Notes under the pieces: model-generated
What the model was told of the DNA's origin: nothing
The model's input: only the letters and a program-made list of their open reading frames with translations
Databases searched by the model: none
Shown: positions 17,481-25,082 of the stretch, piece by piece
Numbering within the stretch: the stretch's first letter is position 1
Layout of the letters: each line of letters opens with the position of its first letter
Program-made: the position numbers and the translations under genes
From: Sphingomonas psychrotolerans
GTDB taxonomy: Bacteria > Pseudomonadota > Alphaproteobacteria > Sphingomonadales > Sphingomonadaceae
Reading direction: 5' to 3'
Assembly: GCF_002796605.1 (NCBI RefSeq)
Contig: NZ_CP024923.1
Coordinates: forward strand, 4,657,501-4,721,500
Length of the DNA: 64,000 nucleotides

Positions 17481-18674
17481 TCGCCGGACCGGCAGCACCA
17501 TCGTCACGGTCGTGCCCTTGCCGACGACGCTCGCGATATCGAGCCGGCCGCGGTGGCGCTCGACGATGTGCTTGACGATCGCCAGCCCCAGTCCGGTGCC
17601 GCCCAGCGAGCGGCTGCGTCCCGAATCGACACGATAAAAGCGTTCGGTCAGCCGCGGAATATGCTGCGGCGGGATGCCTTCGCCTTCGTCGGAGACGGTG
17701 AGGCGCACCATCGCCTCGCCCTCCGGCTGGAGCAGAATCGTCACCGGGGTGCCCTCGCGGCCATATTTCATCGCATTGCCGATGACGTTGTGGAGCAATT
17801 GGCTGAGCTGGGTCGGATCACCCGCGACCGGCGCCACGTCGGCGATATGGGTCACCAGATCAGCAGCGCGCGGGCTGCCCGAAAGCTCCGTCGTTACTTG
17901 CCCGATCAGCTCGGGAAGGTTCACTGCCTTGTCGGGCGCGCGATATTTCTCGGCTTCGATCCGGCTCAGCGAGATCAGATCCTCGATCAGCCGCTGCATC
18001 CGCTGGGCCTCGCCGAACACGATCTTGAGGAAGCGGGCGCGGGTCCCCGGATCGTCGCCGGCGTCCTCGCGCAGCGTCTCGACATAGCCGAGCAGCGAGG
18101 CGAGGGGAGTGCGCAGCTCGTGGCTGGCATTGGCGACGAAATCGACGCGCATCCGCTCGGCGGCATAGCTGCCGGTGCGGTCGATCAGATGGACCACACG
18201 CCGCCCGTCGCCGAGCGTGCGCACGCGCATCTCCCAGCGCTGGTCGCGGGTGCCGAGGCCGACCAGATGGATCGGCGCGCCGGGGTTGGCGTCGTCAGGA
18301 CGCATCAGTCGCTCGGCGGCCGCCGGGTGCCGGATCGCGACGCGGACGTCCTCGCCTAGCACATGCTCGCCCAGCAGCTCGCGCGCGCCCTGATTGGCCG
18401 CCTCGACCCGGCTGTCGGCAATCACCAGCAGCGGCTCGCCGATCGCCTCGATCACTTCCGCGATCGCCGGCTCGCTGTCCGCGGACGGCATGGCGGATAT
18501 CGGCGAGGCAGGGGCGTGGTCGCTTCCGCTCGCCGCGATCAGCACCGCCGCCGCCGCGCAGACCAGAACGACGAGGCTCGCTTGCGCATCCCCATTGAGC
18601 AACAGGCTAGCGCCCGCGGCGATTGCCGCGACGACGAGCGCCAACGCTGTCCGGACCCCGAGAAAGGAATGCAT
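17472..18674 (-). CDS. phoR: Phosphate regulon sensor histidine kinase PhoR
   Basis: A 400-residue sensor kinase: two hydrophobic helices near the N-terminus, a PAS-like region (about residues 70-165), then the phospho-acceptor site FVANASHELRTPLASLLGYVETL, N box NVIGNAMKYG, G1 DEGEGIP and G2 GGTGLGLAIVKHIVERH. It phosphorylates PhoB in phosphate limitation. The chosen start MHSFLG (18674) begins at the first membrane helix; an ATG at 18692 is an alternative. It heads the operon. Confidence 0.93.
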   Translation of the reverse strand: MHSFLGVRTALALVVAAIAAGASLLLNGDAQASLVVLVCAAAAVLIAASGSDHAPASPISAMPSADSEPAIAEVIEAIGEPLLVIADSRVEAANQGARELLGEHVLGEDVRVAIRHPAAAERLMRPDDANPGAPIHLVGLGTRDQRWEMRVRTLGDGRRVVHLIDRTGSYAAERMRVDFVANASHELRTPLASLLGYVETLREDAGDDPGTRARFLKIVFGEAQRMQRLIEDLISLSRIEAEKYRAPDKAVNLPELIGQVTTELSGSPRAADLVTHIADVAPVAGDPTQLSQLLHNVIGNAMKYGREGTPVTILLQPEGEAMVRLTVSDEGEGIPPQHIPRLTERFYRVDSGRSRSLGGTGLGLAIVKHIVERHRGRLDIASVVGKGTTVTMVLPVRRVS

Positions 18675-18736
18675 ATGTCCCGTTCTAGGCATGGATTTAC
18701 GATTGCGAAAGCCGCGTGGGCGCATGACAAGGCATC

Positions 18737-19126
18737 ATGGCTGATGAAAGCTCCGGACCCATCGCTTCGCGCCGCCGCGCATTGATGCTCGGCGCTGCGG
18801 GTGCGTCGGCGATCGTCTCGATCCGTCCGGCGCTCGCGCAGACCAGCGCGTCGGTGATGAATTGCGAGATTCCGGTCCCCGATCCGGCGCGCGCGGGCAG
18901 CTACATTGCGGCTGACGGCACGCTGGTGCCCGCCGGCACCCCCGGCGCCTATCCGCCGGCGGGAACCGCCTTCAAGGCCGAGGACGTCAAGCGCGCGCTT
19001 ACGGGCGGGACGCTGCCGGGCACCGATTACGAGCGCAGCCGCGCCTACACCAATTACATCCGCCGCCTGCAATCGGGCACCAGCGGCTTCACTTGCTTCG
19101 CCTCGCTGCAGATGCCGCGCGGCTGA
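18737..19126 (+). CDS. Small exported protein with Tat-like signal (hypothetical)
   Basis: A 129-residue protein. The N-terminus SRRRALMLGAAGASAIVSI plus ALAQT looks like a twin-arginine signal cleaved near residue 36. The mature part (about 93 residues) has two cysteines, NCEIP and GFTCFASLQ, and ADGTLVPAGTPGAYPPAGTAF. It lies 4 bp upstream of a PqqD-like gene and shares its strand, so it is probably co-expressed with that three-gene cassette and may be its substrate or partner. No known family is recognised. Confidence 0.7.
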   Translation: MADESSGPIASRRRALMLGAAGASAIVSIRPALAQTSASVMNCEIPVPDPARAGSYIAADGTLVPAGTPGAYPPAGTAFKAEDVKRALTGGTLPGTDYERSRAYTNYIRRLQSGTSGFTCFASLQMPRG

Positions 19127-19130
19127 GGCC

Positions 19131-19415
19131 GTGGAGATCCCGCTGTACCGCGCTGCGGCCCCCGAGACGCTGCGCATCCTGCCGCTCGATGCGCTGACGC
19201 TGATCTATCATCGGTCCTCGGGCATCACCCATATCGTCGACAGCCCGGTACCCGAGATCCTCGAGGCGCTCGCTGCCGAATCGCTGGCGGTGCCCGATTT
19301 GCTCGCGCGGCTCGGCGAGCGGTTCGATCTGGTGGACGCCGACGCCGAAGCGCTGGCCGCCCGGCTCGACGAACTCGCGGCGGTCGGCCTCGTGGAGCGG
19401 CTGTGCGCCATCTGA
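19131..19415 (+). CDS. PqqD-family peptide chaperone (HPr-rel-A type)
   Basis: A 94-residue protein from GTG 19131. The pattern YRAAAPETLRILPLDALTLIYHRSSGITHIVDSP then PEILEALAAE and a leucine-rich end (VPDLLARLGERF...LAARLDELAAVGLVER) is that of PqqD-like proteins, small domains that bind leader peptides for modifying enzymes. It overlaps the following HprK-related kinase gene by 13 bp. Such a PqqD/HprK-like/nucleotidyltransferase trio is named HPr-rel-A in protein family collections (recalled, not searched). No radical-SAM enzyme is nearby. Confidence 0.75.
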   Translation: MEIPLYRAAAPETLRILPLDALTLIYHRSSGITHIVDSPVPEILEALAAESLAVPDLLARLGERFDLVDADAEALAARLDELAAVGLVERLCAI

Positions 19416-20263
19416 CCCGACTCCGCATCGGCCCGGTCGGCTTCCGTGTCGGCAGCGACTGGCGTGCGCCGATCGCCGTGCTCGAAGATCTCTACCGCGA
19501 CTATCCGGCGCCCGAGGACGGCATCCCCGACTTCAACGTCCATCTCTTCGCCGCGCGGCCGTGGCGTCGCTTTCTGCGCCCCTCGGTCCATATCGGCGGC
19601 GACTTCGTCATTCCCGACGCTGCCCCGTTGCCGCTCGCGCAGGGGCTGCTCGCCGCGGAGATGGGGATGAACCTGCAAATGGCGCTCGGCCAGCGCCGCT
19701 ATTTGCTGCTCCATGCCTCGGCGGTCGAGCGCGACGGCAAGGCGCTGCTGATGACCGGCATGTCGGGCGCGGGCAAATCGACGCTCGCCGCCTTGCTGAT
19801 GGCCAAGGGCTGGCGGCTGATAGGGGACGAGTTCGCGCTGCTCGATCCCGCGACCGGGCTGATCCATGGCTTTCCGCGGCTGATCAGCCTCAAGAACGAG
19901 GCGATCGCAGTCATGGAAGCAGCATTGCCGCACGCCCGTTTCGGCCCGCTGCTCGAAGGCACGCCGAAGGGCAGTATTCGCCATCTCGTCCCGGATGCGC
20001 ATGCCATCGCTACGATGGCCGAGCCCGCCGCGCCGCATTTGGTCCTGTTCCCCAGCTATGGATTCGCCGCCGCCGAGCGCGAAGTGCTGCCGAGCGAGAC
20101 CTTCGTCCGCCTGACCCAGGCCTCGACCAATTATGTCGCGCTTGCCGAGCGGGGCTTCGACGCGCTGACCGATCTTGTCCGCAAGACCCCGGCGCGCGCG
20201 CTCGATTATCCCGATACGGTAACCGCGCTCGCGGCGGTCGAGCGGTTGTGGAACGCGGCATGA
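19403..20263 (+). CDS. HprK-related kinase A
   Basis: A 286-residue protein from GTG 19403. The P-loop GMSGAGKSTLAALLM (from about residue 118) follows the phrase LLHASAVERDGKALLMT, the pattern of the HPr kinase/phosphorylase C-terminal domain. GDEFALLD supplies the acidic residues of the HprK Walker B region, and SLKNEAI follows. It lacks the N-terminal HprK domain and its target is unlikely to be PTS HPr. Its stop is overlapped by the next gene (ATGA). Confidence 0.82.
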   Translation: MRHLTRLRIGPVGFRVGSDWRAPIAVLEDLYRDYPAPEDGIPDFNVHLFAARPWRRFLRPSVHIGGDFVIPDAAPLPLAQGLLAAEMGMNLQMALGQRRYLLLHASAVERDGKALLMTGMSGAGKSTLAALLMAKGWRLIGDEFALLDPATGLIHGFPRLISLKNEAIAVMEAALPHARFGPLLEGTPKGSIRHLVPDAHAIATMAEPAAPHLVLFPSYGFAAAEREVLPSETFVRLTQASTNYVALAERGFDALTDLVRKTPARALDYPDTVTALAAVERLWNAA

Positions 20264-21255
20264 CCGACGCGCGCATCCTCACCGAAGCGCTGCGCGACCC
20301 GGCAACGGTCGCGCGCCTCGACCCGGAGGGCTGGACCGCATTGCTCGCCATCGCCCGCGCCGAGCAACTGATCGGCACCCTCTCGCATCGGCTCGACGGC
20401 CTGCCGATGCCCGGCGCCGCGGCGCGCATTCTTTCGGACGCGCGCGCCTCCGCGGAGCAGGGCCGGATCGCCGCTTTGTGGGAAGCGGAAATGGCGCGCC
20501 GGGCGCTCGCCCCCCTCGGCATCGACGTGATCCTGCTCAAGGGCACTGCCTATGCCGCGGCCGGGTTCGCCGCCAGCGCCGGCCGTTCGATCGGCGATCT
20601 CGACATCCTCGTCCCGCGCGCGCAGCTCGACGCGGCCGAGGCTGCCTTGCTCGCCACCGGCTGGGAATGGGTGAAGCCCGATCCCTATGACGATCTCTAT
20701 TATCGCCGCTGGATGCACGAGCTGCCGCCGCTGATCCACCGCGATCGCGATCGGATGATCGACGTCCACCACACCATCCTCCCGCTCACTGCGCGCATCA
20801 CCCCCGACGCGGATGCGCTGATCGCAGACAGCGTGGCACTGGGAAATGGTCTTCGCATTCTCGCGTCCGCGGACAGGATCTGCCATGCCGCCGCCCATCT
20901 GATCGCCGATGGCGATCTCGCCGGCGGGCTGCGCAACCTCTGGGACATCCATTGTCTCGTCGAGGAGTGCGGCACCGCAGGCCTCGCCGAACGCGCCGCG
21001 CTTCACGGCCTGACGGCGGCCGTCGAGCGTGCGCTGCGCCTCGCCGGGCGGCTCTACGGTACCGGCAACCATGCCAGCGGGGCGGCGGGCAAGGACCAAT
21101 GGTATCTGCGGCGCTTGCTGGCGCGTGACGGCTGGGGCCGGCCTGCCCGCAAGTTCACGCGCCTGGGCTTCTATGTGCGCAGCCATTGGCTACGGATGCC
21201 GCCCGTGTTGCTTGCACAACATTTGTTCAAGAAATGGCGCAAAGATCAGAATTGA
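20260..21255 (+). CDS. Nucleotidyltransferase-family protein (NTP_transf_5 type)
   Basis: A 331-residue protein. IDVILLKGTAYAA and RSIGDLDILVPRAQLDAAEAAL give the G-S/G-D-x-D nucleotidyltransferase-fold signature (GDLDILV), and IDVHHTILP adds the third-acid region. A helical C-terminal half follows. Members are often found with PqqD-like and HprK-like genes and their reaction is unknown. It starts inside the kinase gene stop and ends the cassette; a hairpin lies 47 bp beyond. Confidence 0.8.
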   Translation: MTDARILTEALRDPATVARLDPEGWTALLAIARAEQLIGTLSHRLDGLPMPGAAARILSDARASAEQGRIAALWEAEMARRALAPLGIDVILLKGTAYAAAGFAASAGRSIGDLDILVPRAQLDAAEAALLATGWEWVKPDPYDDLYYRRWMHELPPLIHRDRDRMIDVHHTILPLTARITPDADALIADSVALGNGLRILASADRICHAAAHLIADGDLAGGLRNLWDIHCLVEECGTAGLAERAALHGLTAAVERALRLAGRLYGTGNHASGAAGKDQWYLRRLLARDGWGRPARKFTRLGFYVRSHWLRMPPVLLAQHLFKKWRKDQN

Positions 21256-21301
21256 ATAAACTATTAATCATAGTTGTTGTGTGAATGGTTCGCCAATTAT
21301 G

Positions 21302-21326
21302 GGCGGATAGCTAGTAAAAATCCGCC
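21302..21326 (+). terminator. Terminator-like hairpin after the cassette
   Basis: GGCGGAT (21302-21308) pairs with ATCCGCC (21320-21326) around an 11-base A-rich loop. It is followed by TATCTATTC, a poor U-tract. It lies in an AT-richer intergenic stretch (21256-21589) that otherwise shows no gene, and most likely ends the nucleotidyltransferase transcript. Confidence 0.5.
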
Positions 21327-21589
21327 TATCTATTCTGACGGCACGTGCCCCATGCTGCCATTTTCAGTTGAAGGTGTGCTGGTCGGCTATTACATGCGCT
21401 CGGGTTATGCCCGAAAAATAATCAACTTCGGGCGAAACAACCTTTCGGCGCACCAGCGCCGGCGGGGGGCGGGGGTTCCGCGTTAGCGGTTTGTTAACCT
21501 TTCCCAAGCGAAAGTTAACTTGCGACCGGAACAATCGGGGCAAACGGCAAGGGGCGCAGATTGATGTAGTTCAAGGCAGTGAGGCTTTT

Positions 21590-21898
21590 GTGATCGACGC
21601 ACCCGCGCAGGCTTTGGAATCCGCCGACGCTAAGACGATCGTCGATGCATTGTGGTCGAACTGGCCTATCGTCGTGACGCTGCGTGCCGCCGATATCGGA
21701 ATGGTCAGCCCCGACCGGATGACTGATTTCATCCGCAACTTCCAGGATCTCAGCGATGCCGGCCTGATCAGCTACGAAGCGTTCGTGGTCGGGCCGGGTG
21801 GTCCGCAGGTCGTCGACGCGACGCTCACTGCGCGCGGTCGCGCCTTATTGTCGACGCGGATCCATCCGCCGATGATGCCGCATCAGCTGGCGAGCTGA
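21590..21898 (+). CDS. Conserved-looking small protein, winged-helix-like (hypothetical)
   Basis: A 102-residue cytoplasmic protein from GTG 21590, with GAGG 5 nt upstream. A TTG at 21491 would add 33 poorly convincing residues. The order helix (SADAKTIVDALW), helix (RMTDFIRNFQDLSDAGLISYEAFVV), hairpin (GGPQVVDATLTARGRALL) resembles a small winged helix of the kind with the phrase DAxLTxxGxxLL. Function is unknown. Its 3' end overlaps the convergent GAF gene by 16 bp. Confidence 0.65.
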   Translation: MIDAPAQALESADAKTIVDALWSNWPIVVTLRAADIGMVSPDRMTDFIRNFQDLSDAGLISYEAFVVGPGGPQVVDATLTARGRALLSTRIHPPMMPHQLAS

Positions 21899-22350
21899 GG
21901 CTGGCGGGTCAGATCCGCGACGATATCGGCCACGGTGCGCAGGATCTTGAGATCATGCCCGTCGAACAGGCGCTGTCCGCGCTGGATCGCGACGATGCGT
22001 CCCAGCGGCGCGCCGTCCAGATCGTGGAGCGGAACGCAGGCATAGGATTGAAAGCCGCTCGCCCCGGCCTCGACCGGATCGGCGATCCGCCAGAGCAGTG
22101 TTTCCGAAAGCTCGGCCTCTCCACCGGCCAGCAAGATGCCGGCGGTCTTCAGCCGCTCGGGCGCGCCCAGCGCGCGCTGGCGCTCGGCATAAGCGCGAAG
22201 ATCGATGATGGCGCCGTCGGCCGCCAGGGTGAGCTGGACGAGCTCGGCCAGTCTGGCGGAAGCGACTGCGCCAGCCGGATTCAGGCCGTCATCCGCCACC
22301 CGAGAGGCTTGATCTGACCCCCGCAACAACATCCCCTCGAAGCGATTCAC
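21883..22350 (-). CDS. GAF-domain protein
   Basis: A 155-residue protein. From about residue 25 it has a GAF-type sensor fold: LAELVQLTLAADGAIIDLRAYAERQRALGAP, then ETLLWRIADPVEAGASGFQSYACVPLHDLDGAPLGRIVAIQRG, then the closing helix LKILRTVADIVADLTRQPQ. No output domain is attached, so it probably acts as a free-standing sensor. The chosen start is GTG 22350, with GGGGAA upstream; ATG 22422 would add 24 residues rich in Arg. Ligand unknown. Confidence 0.75.
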   Translation of the reverse strand: MNRFEGMLLRGSDQASRVADDGLNPAGAVASARLAELVQLTLAADGAIIDLRAYAERQRALGAPERLKTAGILLAGGEAELSETLLWRIADPVEAGASGFQSYACVPLHDLDGAPLGRIVAIQRGQRLFDGHDLKILRTVADIVADLTRQPQLAS

Positions 22351-22509
22351 GCTTTTTCCCCGTCCATATGCTCGGTCGGATGTACGAGAAATGCAAGACC
22401 CCCGCGTAGTCAGGTGAATCACAGGGCGGACGCCGCACCGGCCGCGCCGCGCTCTGCGCGACCGAGACCGCGAAGGTCTCTATCGCGAGCCCGAGCGACG
22501 AACCGTCGT

Positions 22510-23196
22510 TCACGCGCCGGGCTTTCCCCCAAGCATTTCCAACCTCGGGACCAGTTCGTCGAAATGGTCGATCACTGCATCGGCCACCAGTTCCTCAACC
22601 GGCTGCATCAGAAAGCCGAAGCTGACTGCGATCGAAGGGATGCCGGCATTCTTCGCCGCCTGAATGTCGAAGATCGAATCGCCGACGAACGCCGCGCGCC
22701 CGCCGCCGCAGCGCCGGATCATTTCGCGGATCCCCGCGGGGGAGGGTTTGCGGCTGTCCGGCCCCATCGTGTCGCCGCCGATCACGCAGGCGAAGCGGTG
22801 ATCGAGCGCCAGTTCCGCTACCAGCTTCACCGCCAGGCTCTCGGACTTGTTGGTGACGATCGCGATTTTCGCGCCGCGCGCATCGAGCGCGTCCATCGCC
22901 GCCCCAAGCCCCGGAAACGCGTGCGTCGCCCGCGCGATGTTGTCGCCATAATAAGCGAGCAGTTCGGGATAGGTGCGCTCGAGCACTTCCGGGTCGCAGC
23001 CGCCCGAGGCCTCCAGCCCCTGTTGCAGCATATATTTGCCGCCGCGCCCGATCATCGGCCTGACCGCCGCGACGCTCAGCGGCGGACGCTCCAGCAGGCC
23101 CAGCGCGTGGTTCAGTGCATCGGTCAGGTCCTCGCTGGTATCGAATAAAGTGCCGTCGAGGTCGAAGCCGATTATGTCGAAGGGGAAGTTGGTCAT
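22510..23196 (-). CDS. gph: Phosphoglycolate phosphatase (HAD family)
   Basis: A 228-residue HAD hydrolase that removes 2-phosphoglycolate formed in DNA repair. Motif I is FDLDGTLFDT (nucleophile D12 and D14), motif II VTNKSE, the lysine RKPSP, and motif IV FVGDSIFDIQAAKNAG. The helical cap lies between residues 20 and 90. The Gph name is by closest resemblance; related HAD phosphatases cannot be excluded. It diverges from glmU over a 72-bp gap. Confidence 0.85.
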   Translation of the reverse strand: MTNFPFDIIGFDLDGTLFDTSEDLTDALNHALGLLERPPLSVAAVRPMIGRGGKYMLQQGLEASGGCDPEVLERTYPELLAYYGDNIARATHAFPGLGAAMDALDARGAKIAIVTNKSESLAVKLVAELALDHRFACVIGGDTMGPDSRKPSPAGIREMIRRCGGGRAAFVGDSIFDIQAAKNAGIPSIAVSFGFLMQPVEELVADAVIDHFDELVPRLEMLGGKPGA

Positions 23197-23268
23197 CGCG
23201 CGCCTGCTGCCAGCAACGCTATGGAATTGGCAAGCTTGTCATGGCAGGGGTCTCCGCGGAGGGTATTC

Positions 23269-24630
23269 ATGACAGCGCCGATAGCCGCGATCATCCTTGC
23301 TGCGGGCAAGGGCACGCGGATGAAATCCGATACGCACAAGGTGCTCCACCCGCTCGCCGGGCGACCGATGCTGCTGCACCTGATCGACAGCGCCGCGGCG
23401 CTCGATCCGGCGCGCACGATCGTCGTGGTCGGCGCGGGGCGCGAGCAGGTCGAGGCGGCGGTCCATCCGTACGGCGCCGAGACGGTGCACCAGGCTGAGC
23501 AGCGCGGCACCGGCCATGCGGTGCGGATGGCGGAGGCGGCGCTCGCCGGCTTCGACGGCGACGTGCTGATCCTCTATGGCGACGTGCCGCTGGTGCCGAC
23601 CGCGACGATGAAGCGGATGCTGGATCGTCTCCATGGCGACGGCGAACCCGCACTGGTCGTGCTGGGCTTCCGACCCGCCGAACCGGGCGCTTATGGGCGC
23701 GTGATCGCCAATCCCGACGGCAGCCTCGTCAAGATCGTCGAGTTCAAGGACGCATCGGAGCTGGAGCGCGCCGAGACCCTGTGCAATTCGGGTCTGATGG
23801 CCGCCCGGGCGCGGGACTTGTTCGCATTGCTGGGGCAAGTCACGGACGACAATGCCGCCGGTGAATATTACCTCACCGACGTGGTCGGTCTCGCAGTGAG
23901 CAGCGGGCGTCTCGCTGCAGTGATCGAAGCGGCCGCGGATGAAGTCGAAGGCGTGAACAGCCGCGGCGAACTCGCCGCGCTGGAGGTATCGTGGCAGCAG
24001 GCGCGCCGTGCCCGCGCGATGGCTGACGGCGCCACGTTGATCGCGCCCGAGACGGTTTGGTTTGCTTGGGACACAAGGTTGGGCCGCGATGTGCTGATCG
24101 AGCCGAATGTGGTTTTCGGCCCCGGTGTCGATGTCGCCGACCGCGTCACCATCCACGCGTTCAGCCATATCGAGGGCGCGCAGATCGCCAGCGGCGCGGT
24201 GGTCGGTCCCTATGCGCGGCTGCGGCCCGGCACGGTGCTCGGCGAGGACGCCAAGGTCGGCAATTTCGTCGAGACCAAGAAGGCGGTGCTCGGCAAAGGC
24301 GCCAAGGCCAACCATCTGACCTATCTCGGCGATGCCGAAGTCGGGGCGGGGGCGAATATCGGCGCGGGCACGATCACCTGCAATTACGACGGCTTCTTTA
24401 AATATCGTACGAACATCGGCGAAGGCGCGTTCATCGGATCGAACAGCGCGCTGGTCGCGCCGGTGACGATCGGCAAGGATGCCACCGTGGCCGCGGGCTC
24501 GGTGGTGACCCGGGATGTCGAGCCCGGCGCGCTCGCGCTGGGACGCGCCCGGCAGGAAGCTCGGCCCGGCTGGGGCACGCGCTTCCGCGAGGCGATGGCG
24601 GCGCGTAAACGAGGAGAGAAGCCCGAATGA
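23269..24630 (+). CDS. glmU: Bifunctional UDP-GlcNAc pyrophosphorylase / GlcN-1-P acetyltransferase
   Basis: A 453-residue two-domain enzyme that makes UDP-GlcNAc for peptidoglycan and lipid A. The N-terminal uridyltransferase has LAAGKGTRMKSDTHKVLHPL and GDVPL; the C-terminal left-handed beta-helix acetyltransferase has RLRPGTVLGEDAKVGNFVETKKA, GDAEVG and NIGAGTITCNYDG. GGAGGG upstream fixes ATG 23269. It overlaps the next gene by four bases and glmS follows, so glmU-orf-glmS form an amino-sugar operon. Confidence 0.97.
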   Translation: MTAPIAAIILAAGKGTRMKSDTHKVLHPLAGRPMLLHLIDSAAALDPARTIVVVGAGREQVEAAVHPYGAETVHQAEQRGTGHAVRMAEAALAGFDGDVLILYGDVPLVPTATMKRMLDRLHGDGEPALVVLGFRPAEPGAYGRVIANPDGSLVKIVEFKDASELERAETLCNSGLMAARARDLFALLGQVTDDNAAGEYYLTDVVGLAVSSGRLAAVIEAAADEVEGVNSRGELAALEVSWQQARRARAMADGATLIAPETVWFAWDTRLGRDVLIEPNVVFGPGVDVADRVTIHAFSHIEGAQIASGAVVGPYARLRPGTVLGEDAKVGNFVETKKAVLGKGAKANHLTYLGDAEVGAGANIGAGTITCNYDGFFKYRTNIGEGAFIGSNSALVAPVTIGKDATVAAGSVVTRDVEPGALALGRARQEARPGWGTRFREAMAARKRGEKPE

Positions 24631-25052
24631 AGCGATACATTATTGCAGCCGCGGCGCTGATCTTGACGGCCGCCGTACCGGCGCTGGCGCAGACCGGACG
24701 CGCAATGAACCCCGCCCAGGCGATCGCTGCGACCGCTGCCGCCGGTTCCGGCACGGTGGAAGGCGTGTTCGAGATGCACGTCGCCTCGGTCGGCGAGTCC
24801 GGCTTCAACGTCTATCTCAACTCGAGCGCCGATTATCGCGATGCCGCCAATCTCTCGGTCGAGCTGCATCCGGGGGCGCTCGCCGAGCTCAAAGCCCGGC
24901 TGGGCGGCGAGGCGCGCGAACTGCTCGCCGGCAAGCACATCCGGATAAAAGGCGTGGCGCGGCGCGTGCCGATCCCGCGGCGCGACGGCACCAGCTATCA
25001 CCAGACGCGGATCGACGTCGACCTCGCCAGCCAGATCGAAATCGTCGGCTGA
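24627..25052 (+). CDS. Periplasmic small protein between glmU and glmS (hypothetical)
   Basis: A 141-residue protein with a signal peptide (MKRYIIAAAALILTAAVPALAQ). The mature part starts GTVEGVFEMHVASVGESGFNVYLNSSADYRD and includes GKHIRIKGVARRVPI, a beta-rich pattern similar to small OB-fold periplasmic proteins. The ATG lies within the glmU stop (4-bp overlap). Position between glmU and glmS points to envelope biology, but no function can be assigned. Confidence 0.75.
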   Translation: MKRYIIAAAALILTAAVPALAQTGRAMNPAQAIAATAAAGSGTVEGVFEMHVASVGESGFNVYLNSSADYRDAANLSVELHPGALAELKARLGGEARELLAGKHIRIKGVARRVPIPRRDGTSYHQTRIDVDLASQIEIVG

Positions 25053-25082
25053 TCGCCGGCCATCACGGGAATTCGAAGCAAT

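Noticed and set aside
18724..18730. A Pho half-site (TTGTCAT on the minus strand) upstream of phoR
   Set aside because: Only one half matches; the expected second half 11 bp on is not recognisable, so it is not listed as a Pho box.
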